From the NCBI GenBank assembly GCA_944389745.1, contig CALXNM010000009.1, forward strand, positions 1 through 57,166: a stretch of DNA of 57,166 nucleotides, written 5' to 3'. This stretch comes from an uncultured Clostridia bacterium (GTDB taxonomy: Bacteria; Bacillota; Clostridia; TANB77; CAG-508). The notes below the pieces were generated by a model. That model was given only the letters and a program-made list of their open reading frames with translations. It was not told where the DNA came from and searched no databases. A program made the position numbers and the translations under genes. Shown one piece after another: positions 43,096-52,612 of this stretch (position 1 is the stretch's first letter; every line of letters begins with the position of its first letter).

Positions 43096-44016
43096 TTAAT
43101 GGCTAGGATATTCCTCTTCTCCATTCTTTTCATCTTTACAACGTTCTTTAAATTGATGATAAAAATCATCTAATCTTTTTAATTGTACATCTTGTCCATA
43201 TTGTTCTAGAACTGCTCTTAATTCTGTATATCTTCTTTCAAATTCATCTTCAGGAATTTTTCCTTGTGCTACTGTAGATTTGTATATGTATGTAGGAGGA
43301 ATGCCTGGAGTTTCTTTTTTAGAATATATCTGTGTTGGCATATAACCTGTTGATTCATCTCCTCTTACTGAGATTGTTATATTATCAAAAATTCCTAACC
43401 CATCCATTGTTTCAATGTTTTCAGGAATTTTTCTTACAGAATCTTCGTCAACTCTTGTATTTCTTCTACACTCACCATCTTTTGCAAGAAATTTGCAAAA
43501 TCTAGTAAACATTGATAAATTAGCTTCATCTGGTGGAACAGCAAGAACTGATAATTTAGTGCGATATCCTTTTTCTCTTAAATCTTGTGTATTTTTTATA
43601 AATTTAGAAACACTTCTTAATGCAGATTCCAAAATTAAATTATATCTTTCTGTTGAAACTTTATCAAGAATTCCATTTACTAATCTATCAAGATATCTTT
43701 TTAATAATAAAAATTCCTCTCTTTCAGTATATTCATCATGAATTTGTTGATATCTAGGATGTTTTGTTCTTAATAAATCTTGGTCAATTACAATAGCTCC
43801 AGAATCTAAACCTTTTAACTCTTTAGCAACAAGTGTACTTTTTCCTCCTCCTGCTTGTCCTCCAACCATAATAAATTCCGGATTTTGATTAACTGAAGCA
43901 TTACCAGTTAATACTAATTCTTTAAAAACAGAATCTAAATTAGCTTCAAATTCTTCATCTGTTAATTTCCATTTTTCTCTTTCTAGTTTAATTTCTTCTT
44001 CATTATTAAAAGGCAT
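43096..44016 (-). CDS. Zeta-toxin family P-loop kinase
   Basis: The 306-residue protein has a Walker A in MVGGQAGGGKSTLVAK near residue 55, AIVIDQDLLRTKHPRYQQIH (the conserved Asp and Arg region of zeta toxins) and LILESALRSVSKF in the middle. Zeta toxins phosphorylate UDP-N-acetylglucosamine and so block wall synthesis; other members are UDP-sugar or nucleotide kinases of unknown role. GAGGGGAG precedes the ATG. Its place among sugar-nucleotide-type enzymes could mean a metabolic rather than toxic role. Confidence 0.78.
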   Translation of the reverse strand: MPFNNEEEIKLEREKWKLTDEEFEANLDSVFKELVLTGNASVNQNPEFIMVGGQAGGGKSTLVAKELKGLDSGAIVIDQDLLRTKHPRYQQIHDEYTEREEFLLLKRYLDRLVNGILDKVSTERYNLILESALRSVSKFIKNTQDLREKGYRTKLSVLAVPPDEANLSMFTRFCKFLAKDGECRRNTRVDEDSVRKIPENIETMDGLGIFDNITISVRGDESTGYMPTQIYSKKETPGIPPTYIYKSTVAQGKIPEDEFERRYTELRAVLEQYGQDVQLKRLDDFYHQFKERCKDEKNGEEEYPSH

Positions 44017-44038
44017 AAATTGCTCCCCTCTCTATTTT

Positions 44039-44542
44039 CTAAATTATTGCTGAAGAAATATGAAATACCTCTCCATTGTTTCCTATTTCTTTTTGTGTTG
44101 TTCTTAAAATCTTATGTTCATCATCCAATAAAATAACATAATCATAATCAATTAATTTTTCTTTCATTTTTTTGGCTTTTATAAATTTTCTTGAATCAGA
44201 ATCATAATCTCCTTTTTCTCTAATTAAAATAATGTAATTTGATTCATCTATAAAAGGTAAGTATTTTTTTAACCATAATTTTTTCTCTTCTTTTATAATA
44301 TTACTTTTAGATAATGTTAAAATAAAAATATCTAGATTTTTTATTTTACTTAATTTTTCTAATATATTAATTATTATTTTTACTGGCTCAGCTTCTAAAA
44401 ATAAATTTGTAGTTTCGTTTGTAATAAAGCCATCTTGATAAACTTTATATTCTACTATTGTACCATCCATATCTACAAATAAAGCTACTTTTTTATGTTC
44501 ATTACATATTTTTTCTATCTTACTATAAAAATCCATATTCAC
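44039..44542 (-). CDS. HAD-superfamily phosphatase-like protein (167 aa)
   Basis: VALFVDMDGTIVEYKV carries the DxDGT motif I with the nucleophilic Asp, IFILTLSKS is motif II, and DYVILLDDEHKIL is motif IV. The cap is minimal, so a small soluble phosphate ester is a likely substrate. It is the first gene of the operon and lies 22 nt before the zeta-toxin-like gene; the phosphatase might reverse the product of that kinase. Confidence 0.75.
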   Translation of the reverse strand: MNMDFYSKIEKICNEHKKVALFVDMDGTIVEYKVYQDGFITNETTNLFLEAEPVKIIINILEKLSKIKNLDIFILTLSKSNIIKEEKKLWLKKYLPFIDESNYIILIREKGDYDSDSRKFIKAKKMKEKLIDYDYVILLDDEHKILRTTQKEIGNNGEVFHISSAII

Positions 44543-44570
44543 TCCTGTTACTTTTTATACTACTTATTAC

Positions 44571-44599
44571 AGTATAGCACATAGTGACAATAAATACAA
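44571..44599 (-). promoter_or_regulatory. Promoter of the HAD-zeta operon
   Basis: On the minus strand TTGTAT (complement of 44594-44599) and TATACT (complement of 44571-44576) are 17 nt apart, 28 nt before the HAD gene start. Confidence 0.6.
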
Positions 44600-44670
44600 T
44601 TATAATTTGCGCTATAACTGTTTAAAATGTATTTTTTTATATAAAATGGAAAATTAATAAAAAAATATAT

Positions 44671-44716
44671 AAAAACAAGTAAAAGTTTTATAATATATAA
44701 CTTCTACTTGTTTTTA
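44671..44716 (-). terminator. Terminator of the surface-polysaccharide operon
   Basis: AAAAACAAGTAAAAGTT (44671-44687) and AACTTCTACTTGTTTTT (44699-44715) form a long stem with one mismatch; on the minus strand a T-rich tract follows. It lies just beyond the LCP stop codon. Confidence 0.75.
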
Positions 44717-44721
44717 GTTAT

Positions 44722-46239
44722 CTATTCATCTAGAACACTATTAATTTTATCTTTTGCATTTTCTACTGATGTTTCATTTGGTAACATTATATATAATTGT
44801 GTACTTCCCATTGAATATGTTGAACCATATGAACCAGAACCAGTTAATGCGTTTGATTTTATTGTCCATGATGACATATTATTTAATTGATCTTTTACTA
44901 AATCACTTATTTCACTTTGTTCTACATTAGTTTGGAAACATCCTTCTAATGAATCTAATATGCTAGTATATCTTGTTAATAATGTTTCACTATTTAATAC
45001 TTTCTTCATTATAGCTTGTATTACAGCTTGTTGATTTTTAACTCTTTGGTTATCTCCAGAAGCAAATGAATGTCTTTCTCTACTAAATGCTAAAGCTTCT
45101 TTCCCATTTAAAGTATTATATCCTTTATTGAAATGATATCCTTGTGCATCAAAATCATAATCTGAATATACTTCAATTCCACCTAAAGTATTTACAAGCT
45201 CAATTACTGTAGTAAAGTTTACTCTTACATAATAATTTATATCAATATCTAATAAATCTTCAACTGTGGTTACTGTTTCATTAATTCCATAAATTCCAGA
45301 GTGTGTTAATTTATCTTTTGCACCCTTACTATGAAGTGTTACATAATAATCTCTTGGAATAGATGTAAGTAGTACTTCATGTGTTTTTGTATTAACTGTA
45401 GCAATAATATTTGCATCACTTCTTGATACATTACTAATGCTTCCTGAAGTATCTATACCACTAATATATACATTAAATACACCATTTTCAATTGTGTATT
45501 TTGAATTTTTAGATTTAACATCAGCTGTTTTTTCAATTACATGATCTGTTGAATAAATAATTTTAGTTTCAGATTTGAAATTTTCTATTTCATCAACTAG
45601 CATGTTATATTGAGAAGAACTTGTTAAGATAATATCTATATCCTCATTAATTAAATCATTACCTATATTAGTTAAACTATCTCCATTCTCAAAAGTAACA
45701 TCAACTTCATTTTCTATGTTTGAAACTACATCTTGTTCTGGTTGAAATGTATATACATCTTCTCCTGAGATGTCTGATAATTCTTCATAACTACTATCTT
45801 TTCTAACTACAACATAATATTCTTCTGTTTCTTGTACTTCTTGGAACATATTTCCAAGGAAATTTGTTGTTGCGTTAATATAGTTTGTTGCATAAATATA
45901 TATACAAGATACAATAATAGCTATTATTAAACAAAATATATTTAATTTTTTAGTCTTATGATTTTTAGCTAGTCCTACTCCTACTAATAAAGTAAAGATT
46001 ACTTCAACAACTGTAACAATAGCTAAAATATTATTTGGAAGTAAGTTTAATCTTAGTATTGATACATAAAATACTATTGTAATAATTACGTATATTGCAG
46101 CTAATACTTTAAATACAATACTTGCCTTTCCACCTTTTCTTTTAGTTCCAGAAGTAGTTTTGCTCTCCTTTTCATATTCTCTTCTCATTTTTTTGTATGG
46201 GTCTTCACCTTGCATTCGTTTTGGTTGATAACTCATCAT
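44722..46239 (-). CDS. LytR-CpsA-Psr (LCP) family wall-polymer ligase
   Basis: The 505-residue protein has a basic tail, three membrane helices (about 42-64, 70-90, 98-118) and a large outer part. The LCP domain (about 255-420) shows VYISGIDTSGSISNVSRSDA, ILLTSIPRDYYV, GAKDKLTHSGIYG and FSRERHSFASGDNQRVKNQQ, with the conserved Arg and Asp residues that bind the polyprenyl phosphate. It should transfer the finished glycan from lipid carrier to peptidoglycan, fitting its place as last gene of the operon. Its start overlaps the polymerase gene by 35 nt. Confidence 0.9.
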   Translation of the reverse strand: MMSYQPKRMQGEDPYKKMRREYEKESKTTSGTKRKGGKASIVFKVLAAIYVIITIVFYVSILRLNLLPNNILAIVTVVEVIFTLLVGVGLAKNHKTKKLNIFCLIIAIIVSCIYIYATNYINATTNFLGNMFQEVQETEEYYVVVRKDSSYEELSDISGEDVYTFQPEQDVVSNIENEVDVTFENGDSLTNIGNDLINEDIDIILTSSSQYNMLVDEIENFKSETKIIYSTDHVIEKTADVKSKNSKYTIENGVFNVYISGIDTSGSISNVSRSDANIIATVNTKTHEVLLTSIPRDYYVTLHSKGAKDKLTHSGIYGINETVTTVEDLLDIDINYYVRVNFTTVIELVNTLGGIEVYSDYDFDAQGYHFNKGYNTLNGKEALAFSRERHSFASGDNQRVKNQQAVIQAIMKKVLNSETLLTRYTSILDSLEGCFQTNVEQSEISDLVKDQLNNMSSWTIKSNALTGSGSYGSTYSMGSTQLYIMLPNETSVENAKDKINSVLDE

Positions 46240-47485
46240 TTACCTCCTTTTTCATTTTTATATTAGCATAGATTAATGGTATTGTAAAGAAATAAATCAT
46301 ATTGATTGTATCCACATATCCTATTGAAAATCTACACGTTGATTCAAAAAAGGATATTACTAAGAATACAATCATAGAAGATTGCATTAATCGTTTTGTC
46401 ACCTTGTCTATTTTACTGTTCTTTATATGTTTTATGTTTCTTACAATTAAGTATCCTAATCCAATTAATCCAATTATACCATAAGAAACTAAAGTCTCGA
46501 TATAAATATTATGAAATTGGTCTAACGAAGATTGATATACTGTATTATTTAAATGAATAGCTTGGAATCTTCCAATTCCTATTACTGGATTATTCTTAAA
46601 AATGCTTATACCATTTATCCAAACTTGCATTCTTCCTGCTGTAGGGTCACTTAAATCTGTTCTTATAAATAATTTATTAATTGTATTCCAAATTTCTGGT
46701 ATTGTGAACAATAGTATTATTCCAATGAATATAGTTATTGATAAAATAGTGATTACTATTATTTTTTGTTTCTTGTTCATTTTGTTTAAAATATCTTTTC
46801 CATTAAATAGTATAAATAAAATGACTAAAATTCCTGTCCCTAGCATTGCATTTCTTGACATTGTCCAGATCAAATTAATAAGAAATACTATTAATAATGC
46901 AATATATCCTTTGCTTCTTTTATTAATTAATATATATAATGTCGAAATTATCATGATAAGTAAAAACATTCCATATGTATTACGATTTGGGAAAAATGAA
47001 CTTATACTTACAGAATATGAATATTCTAAATTAAGTATATTAATGATACTTTCCCAATTCACAATAATATTATAAATACAAGCTATTAATCCAAGTATCA
47101 CCATCTTTTTCATAAATGAAAGGAGGTCTTCTTTAGTAATTTCAAATTTAGCACATAAATATAAATAAATAAATAAATTGATGGTAACAGAAAATATATT
47201 TGCCACATCTTGTATTTCAAAATGATTCCATCTAAAATAGCTAATTAACTGAGCTATTATTTGCACTATAAAAAATAATAATAAAATAATAATCGTTTTC
47301 TTAGATGTCTCTTTTATTTTCTCCTTTACAACAAAACACATAGTTAATGTTTGAATTGCATAGGCTACTATTACTAAAATAGTATAAATTTTGCTTGGTA
47401 TTTCTAAAACTCCTAATAATATAACTGGTATCAAATTAATTATAATGCAAAAAAACAAATAATCCAATATATTCTTATTTTTCAC
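46205..47485 (-). CDS. O-antigen ligase/polymerase-like membrane protein (Wzy-type)
   Basis: The 426-residue protein has about 10-12 hydrophobic helices and the large external loop typical of the Wzy_C/O-antigen-ligase family: SFFPNRNTYGMFLLIMI, then the loop with AGRMQVWINGISIFKNNPVI, GIGRFQAIHL and LDQFHNIYIETLVSYGI, which includes the conserved His. It would polymerise repeat units outside the membrane. It overlaps the flippase gene by 11 nt and the LCP gene by 35 nt, showing tight translational coupling. Confidence 0.85.
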   Translation of the reverse strand: MKNKNILDYLFFCIIINLIPVILLGVLEIPSKIYTILVIVAYAIQTLTMCFVVKEKIKETSKKTIIILLLFFIVQIIAQLISYFRWNHFEIQDVANIFSVTINLFIYLYLCAKFEITKEDLLSFMKKMVILGLIACIYNIIVNWESIINILNLEYSYSVSISSFFPNRNTYGMFLLIMIISTLYILINKRSKGYIALLIVFLINLIWTMSRNAMLGTGILVILFILFNGKDILNKMNKKQKIIVITILSITIFIGIILLFTIPEIWNTINKLFIRTDLSDPTAGRMQVWINGISIFKNNPVIGIGRFQAIHLNNTVYQSSLDQFHNIYIETLVSYGIIGLIGLGYLIVRNIKHIKNSKIDKVTKRLMQSSMIVFLVISFFESTCRFSIGYVDTINMIYFFTIPLIYANIKMKKEVNDELSTKTNAR

Positions 47486-48698
47486 TTATCTCTTCCTTTC
47501 TTATTTCTGTTTTATTAATATTTCTTAATATAATCATAAACATAAACCATAAAGCAAATTTAGAAATTGCAGTAGCATATGCAAATCCAATTATTCCTGC
47601 AAAACTACTCATACCAATTCCTGCAGCAACCAAAATGATAATATATATAATGTAAGATGTTACTAATTTTTTGCTATCTACATATTTAAGCAATATTGCT
47701 TTTACAATACTTGCCACAGTATTAAATGCCATTCCTATTGAAACAGGTAATAATAATGGTAGTGCACTTTCTAAATATTGTGGGTACAAAATTCTTACTG
47801 CTAAATATGTAATAGGTAGTCCTATAATAAAAGTTAAAATAATAACTGGTATATTTACTTTTAATGTAGTTTTGGTTACTTTGTTTTTAAAATCTTCGTC
47901 ATTTCCTTTAAGCCATGATAAAATAACACCATGTAGAGGATTAGTTATTAATGCTAATATTTTTGACATAGATGAGGTACTATAATAAACAGAAACAGCA
48001 TTATCTCCCAATATTGGATAAATAATAATTTTGTCAAAATATGTTGTCATATTTACTAAAAAAGAAATAAATCCAAAATTTTTAAATGTTTTCCAAATGT
48101 TTTTATTTTCCTCTGTTTTTGTTATATTGCATTTTAGCAAATCTGTTTTTACTAAATCAAATATTAAACATAAAACTTCTGCTAATAGCATTGGTATCCA
48201 AATAAGTTTTGATACATATAAAATTGATACACCTAATATAATACCTATTAAATAAAGAACATTTTGTATAACTACATTTTTAAAATCTTTATTTACTCTA
48301 AAATATGCTGCGGAATACAAACGAAGATTTCCTAAAATTATAACTACAGTTAATAATAAAATTTCTAATATGCTAAATTTCAAAGCCACAAGTGCAATAA
48401 TTGAAACTATAACAACAAGTGGCAATAATTGCAATAATATTCTATTATAGTTAGACGAGGAACTGATATTGTCTTGTTTTACCTGCCTAACTATTCCAAG
48501 TTCGCTGCCTAAAACATTTGTAATTATTGCATATATAGATACATATAATACTATTTTAGAAAATTCTGTTTCTGGAAATACTTGAGCCATAATTGGCAAA
48601 AGTATAATCTGTTGTGTAATCATATATATTCCAAAGCCAAATGTATTAAAAAATAAATCTATTATAATTTTTTTTCTTTTTTTATTTGTTTCAATCAT
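47475..48698 (-). CDS. Polysaccharide flippase (Wzx/MATE-like)
   Basis: The 407-residue protein has about 12 membrane helices, starting FFNTFGFGIYMITQQIILLP and including VYYSTSSMSKILALITNPLH, in the pattern of Wzx/RfbX exporters. It should flip lipid-linked repeat units across the membrane for the adjacent polymerase. The start overlaps the stop of the glycosyltransferase gene by 4 nt (ATGA type). Confidence 0.85.
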   Translation of the reverse strand: MIETNKKRKKIIIDLFFNTFGFGIYMITQQIILLPIMAQVFPETEFSKIVLYVSIYAIITNVLGSELGIVRQVKQDNISSSSNYNRILLQLLPLVVIVSIIALVALKFSILEILLLTVVIILGNLRLYSAAYFRVNKDFKNVVIQNVLYLIGIILGVSILYVSKLIWIPMLLAEVLCLIFDLVKTDLLKCNITKTEENKNIWKTFKNFGFISFLVNMTTYFDKIIIYPILGDNAVSVYYSTSSMSKILALITNPLHGVILSWLKGNDEDFKNKVTKTTLKVNIPVIILTFIIGLPITYLAVRILYPQYLESALPLLLPVSIGMAFNTVASIVKAILLKYVDSKKLVTSYIIYIIILVAAGIGMSSFAGIIGFAYATAISKFALWFMFMIILRNINKTEIRKEEISEK

Positions 48699-49900
48699 TC
48701 TTTCATCACCAAATCAACTATTTGTTTATATGTTACTCGCCTATCAAATTTTTCTTCCGCTAATTTTCTATTATTTTCTCCCATTTTGGTTCTTAATTCT
48801 TTATTTTTTATTAATCTTTCTAATTTTTCTGAAATATCTTGAATATTTCCATTATCACAATTAAAACCTATATTATAATTTTCTACTAGTTTTCTATATT
48901 CTTCACATTCTTGTGTACTCACTACTGGAAGTCCTGCTGCAGCATAGTCCCCTACTTTATTTATTATACTTTGTGCTGCATTATGCATTATTGGATTTAC
49001 CGCTATATCGCATGAACATAATTTACCTACCATTTCTTCATATGGAAGCCTTCCTGTAAATTCAGAATCTATATTCTTTTGTTTTGCATAATTTTCAAAT
49101 TCTTGTTTTAGTGGGCCATCTCCCATTATTACGAATTTTATATTTTTAATTTCTCTATCATTCAATAGTTTTATTGCATCTATAATGCATTTTATATCAT
49201 AACTATGTCCAAGCGTTCCTATATAAGCAATTCTTATTATCTCATCATCAAAAATACATTTATTTTTCTTTTTACATTCATCGAAAAAGTCTAAGTCCGT
49301 TCCAAGAAATACACTCAATTTATGCTTATATTTCTCATTTACGCCACTAGCTCTATTAGCATATGTCTCTGAAACAGCAACTATATCATCAGCATTTTTA
49401 TAAATATAATTAGCTAGTTTTTTCATTGGCCAAAATATTAAATTACTAATTATAGGTAAATTAAAAACCATTTTAAATGCCTCAGGCCATAAATCTTGTA
49501 CATCTATTATAAAACGTATATTATTCTTTTTTGCATACTTAGCTGTTACTCTTCCTACATCTAAAGATGGAACTGCACAATATATAACGTCTGGTTTATA
49601 ATCTAATTTGTTAAGATATTTTTTTAAGTTTTTTCCCATTATATAATGGCTATAGAATCTTTTTAATGAAACATTCTTTTTATATCCCGGTTCATTAATA
49701 GTTTTTAATTTATAATTTAATTTATCTATTGGTTCATTGCTTATTACTCTTTGCTCTTTGTATTTATGTGAAAAACTAGATGTAATAAGTTCTATTTGAT
49801 TTTCTTTTTTATCTCCCAACAAATTTGCTATATAAGTAAATCGACTATTTCCATTCTCGCTAGGCGTCTGCATAAAATGAGCTATTATTAAAACTTGCAT
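48695..49900 (-). CDS. Glycosyltransferase family 4 protein
   Basis: The 401-residue GT-B enzyme has an N-terminal acceptor domain (LIIAHFMQTPSENGNSRFTY, DVIYCAVPSLDVG, IIDVQDLWPEAF) and a C-terminal nucleotide-sugar domain (RIAYIGTLGHSYDIKCIIDA, FVIMGDGPLKQEFENYA, CDIAVNPIMHNAAQSIINKV, KVGDYAAAGLPVVSTQ). It adds one sugar to the lipid-linked glycan on the cytoplasmic side. It begins immediately after the FemAB-like gene ends. Confidence 0.88.
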   Translation of the reverse strand: MQVLIIAHFMQTPSENGNSRFTYIANLLGDKKENQIELITSSFSHKYKEQRVISNEPIDKLNYKLKTINEPGYKKNVSLKRFYSHYIMGKNLKKYLNKLDYKPDVIYCAVPSLDVGRVTAKYAKKNNIRFIIDVQDLWPEAFKMVFNLPIISNLIFWPMKKLANYIYKNADDIVAVSETYANRASGVNEKYKHKLSVFLGTDLDFFDECKKKNKCIFDDEIIRIAYIGTLGHSYDIKCIIDAIKLLNDREIKNIKFVIMGDGPLKQEFENYAKQKNIDSEFTGRLPYEEMVGKLCSCDIAVNPIMHNAAQSIINKVGDYAAAGLPVVSTQECEEYRKLVENYNIGFNCDNGNIQDISEKLERLIKNKELRTKMGENNRKLAEEKFDRRVTYKQIVDLVMKE

Positions 49901-50884
49901 TTAATTATCCTTTCTATATGCTGGGAAAAATCCCCCATCATCTTTAATTCCTTTTAAATCACATAATTTATTATATATTTCTTGGTTCCAAATTTTCTTT
50001 CCTATATAAAAATCAAATTCTGTATTTTTAGCAAAGTTTTTTTTAAATAAAAATAAACTATCTGTTTCTGAATTAGAACGTCCTCCTCCATGATGTATTA
50101 GCTTATATCCATTTTCTTTTGCCCACATAGTTGCCCCATATCTTAGCATATATGCTGGCGACAAATGTAAATACTCACTTAAAGTTCCAGATAAATGAAT
50201 ATGAAGAACTTTATTATAAATAAAATATAGTCCCATTGCAATAGTTTTGCCTTCGTATATTGCTTCAACCGTTATAATGTTTTCTGGAAAGTATTTCAAT
50301 ATTTTATTAAAATATTCGTCTTTAAAATAATAATAATCAGTTGCATTATTTCTATTCATAGTTGAATAATAAATATCTTTAAATTTAGAAATATCTTTTG
50401 GTCTCTCATTTACTTGATAGGTAATTCCTTTATTTTTGCACTGCCTAATATTCTTTCTACAACTTTTACTAAATTCTTCACTGTACGGATCTGCATATTT
50501 TTCCAAATCTGTTCCTAATGTTTTCCTCAAATAAATCACATTATAAATATTTTTAAAATCTAGTGCATTTTTTATAACGGGATGAAATCTTATAAATTCA
50601 CTTACTATTTTATTTTTCTCACAGTATTTTGCGAATTTCTCTTCATATTTTCTTAGCAATTCCTGTTTATTATTACTTTTTTCTATTATTGGGCCACCAT
50701 ATCCATAAGGTGTTACAATGTCATAATAAACTTCACCATTTATTTTTATTGGTATCTCTCTTTTAATGAATTGATTGGAAATACTACCATTTTCATCTTG
50801 ATATTTAAATATTTCTGTTTTTCCGTTTTCGATTGTCTCATAAAGTTTACCATAATTTTCTTCAAAATATATGTCTTGTTTCAT
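49901..50884 (-). CDS. FemAB/GNAT-like aminoacyl or acyl transferase
   Basis: The 327-residue protein matches the FemAB-type double-GNAT fold: FIRFHPVIKNALDF, CRKNIRQCKNKGITYQV, YYSTMNRNNATDYYYF, AIYEGKTIAMGLYFIYNKVL, HIHLSGTLSEYLHLSPAYML and IHHGGGRSNSETDSLFLFKK. Such proteins near glycan genes transfer an amino-acyl or acyl group to a sugar amine. Here it probably decorates the amino sugar made by the dehydratase and aminotransferase. The substrate is inferred from context only. Confidence 0.75.
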   Translation of the reverse strand: MKQDIYFEENYGKLYETIENGKTEIFKYQDENGSISNQFIKREIPIKINGEVYYDIVTPYGYGGPIIEKSNNKQELLRKYEEKFAKYCEKNKIVSEFIRFHPVIKNALDFKNIYNVIYLRKTLGTDLEKYADPYSEEFSKSCRKNIRQCKNKGITYQVNERPKDISKFKDIYYSTMNRNNATDYYYFKDEYFNKILKYFPENIITVEAIYEGKTIAMGLYFIYNKVLHIHLSGTLSEYLHLSPAYMLRYGATMWAKENGYKLIHHGGGRSNSETDSLFLFKKNFAKNTEFDFYIGKKIWNQEIYNKLCDLKGIKDDGGFFPAYRKDN

Positions 50885-50950
50885 TACTATTTAATATTCC
50901 TTTCTAAGTTCTATATATCTAATTTCTCCTTTTTTAGGTCAATTAATACT

Positions 50951-51997
50951 TTATAGTAACTTTAAATAATGTTCTATGTCCTTTTCTAAATATCTTTGAT
51001 CACATATAAGTGATAGTTCCATCTTATAGATTTTTGTTTGTTCAGCTTTTTGAATTTCCTTTGGAATAGGCCAATGAATAGGTAAATAAATATTGTTCTG
51101 TATAAGATTACTTCTTAATTTGCTTCTTTTTTCTTCATCCATAAAAATTGGAATAAATAAAGGACAATCTTTTTCATAATCTATTTCGCTTAAATATTTA
51201 TATTCTTTTTGCTTTTTTAAAAAATCATAAATAATCTTTGCATTTTTTCTTCTTATAGCTTTAATGTCGTCTATATCAAGATTCTCTAAAATCTCTTTTG
51301 ATTTTTCATCTATCTTATAATTCTTATAGTGTTGTTTCAAAATTTCATTCGCATTCTTAAATTTATCTAAAAATACATTTTTTTCTATCTGCTCTTTTTT
51401 ATGTATATATTTTTCCTTTTCATACATAGCTTCTTCTTTTATTTTAGTATACTCTAAATTTTCTACTAAAGCTTTTCCATTTTCTTTCATCTTGTCTATC
51501 AAGTTTTGGTTATTTACAATTAAAACAGAACCACTAATAATAGGAAACCATTTTCTAAGGCTAGCTATTACAATATCCGATTTTTTATTATATTTTCTTT
51601 CTGATAAAAAGCTATGCGTACCATCTTCAATAATTGTAATACCTCTATTATGAAAATAATCGATATAATTATCCATATTGCAACTAGAAAAGCCAAAATA
51701 ATTCATTCCAAAAAATAAATCGCATTCTTTATTTAAGTCTATATTATACATTATTCTGCCATTTTCAAATATCACGTCATAAAATTCTATTTCAATTTTC
51801 TTATCCAGAAAAGGAACTAACATTGAATCGCAACAATAAGATGGCATATACACTTTTTCTATTTTTTTCTGTAATATTTCTATAGCAAAATCAATTGCAG
51901 TTCTTCCTGACATAAGTAAAATTTCATTTTGTTTTTGTACATAATTATTATTTAATTTTTTATATTCTTCTAACCAAAATTCGCTTCCAATTTCCAT
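50951..51997 (-). CDS. Divergent DegT/DnrJ/EryC1-like PLP protein
   Basis: The 348-residue protein has the fold-type I layout: LLMSGRTAIDFAIEIL near residue 30, VYMPSYCCDSMLVPFLDKKI, ITIIEDGTHSFLSERKYN with the PLP-binding Asp, and the candidate Schiff-base Lys in IASLRKWFPIISGSVLIV. It is far from the classical aminotransferase at 53296-54435, with altered surrounding motifs and a long helical insert near 190-240, so it may form a different sugar or amide linkage. It lies between the GNAT and FemAB-like genes. Confidence 0.7.
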   Translation of the reverse strand: MEIGSEFWLEEYKKLNNNYVQKQNEILLMSGRTAIDFAIEILQKKIEKVYMPSYCCDSMLVPFLDKKIEIEFYDVIFENGRIMYNIDLNKECDLFFGMNYFGFSSCNMDNYIDYFHNRGITIIEDGTHSFLSERKYNKKSDIVIASLRKWFPIISGSVLIVNNQNLIDKMKENGKALVENLEYTKIKEEAMYEKEKYIHKKEQIEKNVFLDKFKNANEILKQHYKNYKIDEKSKEILENLDIDDIKAIRRKNAKIIYDFLKKQKEYKYLSEIDYEKDCPLFIPIFMDEEKRSKLRSNLIQNNIYLPIHWPIPKEIQKAEQTKIYKMELSLICDQRYLEKDIEHYLKLL

Positions 51998-52027
51998 TTT
52001 ACAAACCTGCTTTTTGTTTTATACTAT

Positions 52028-52561
52028 TTATATTTTTTGTAATTCATATTCTTCTCTTAGAATTCCAATAACAATTTCATTATGATAATTATTATTCTTA
52101 AATATTGACTTTCTTATAATTCCCTCTTCCGTCCATCCACATTTTTTATATAACTTTCTTGATGCTTCATTAAACTCAAGAATTGTACTATATAATCTAT
52201 TTAATTGAAGTTCCTCAAAAGCATATTTCATTATAGTCATTACAGTATCTGTTCCATAACCCTTACATTTTATATCGTCACTAAATAATTTTATTCCATG
52301 GGAAGCTTTTCTATTTTTCCAATCAATATTGGTTAGCGTAGCTAATCCTATTGATTTGCCTTCTGCCTCAATAATAAATCTTATATTATTTTTGTTTTGT
52401 ATTGTATTTTCATACCATTTTTGTTGTTCGTATTTTGATACTGGAAAACTCCAACCAATAACATTATGTTCCATTTCTCCATCATTAATCATAGCTCTTA
52501 AGAACTCCATATCTTCTATTTCCAATGCACGTAAGAAAACTTTCTTTCCTTTTATATTCAA
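52028..52561 (-). CDS. GNAT N-acetyltransferase, RimJ/RimL type
   Basis: The 177-residue protein has the RimJ/RimL pattern: VFLRALEIEDMEFLRAMIND, FIIEAEGKSIGLATLTNIDW, CKGYGTDTVMTIMKYAFEEL (acetyl-CoA-binding motif A) and RLYSTILEFNEASRKLYKKC then GWTEEGIIR. In this operon it probably acetylates the amino group made by the PglE-like aminotransferase, the role PglD plays elsewhere, though the fold is different. AGGAGGA lies close to the ATG. Confidence 0.82.
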   Translation of the reverse strand: MNIKGKKVFLRALEIEDMEFLRAMINDGEMEHNVIGWSFPVSKYEQQKWYENTIQNKNNIRFIIEAEGKSIGLATLTNIDWKNRKASHGIKLFSDDIKCKGYGTDTVMTIMKYAFEELQLNRLYSTILEFNEASRKLYKKCGWTEEGIIRKSIFKNNNYHNEIVIGILREEYELQKI

Positions 52562-52612
52562 TTATCTTCCTCCTTTTTTATTTTAATCTCTCAATTTTAA
52601 ATGACAACATTT

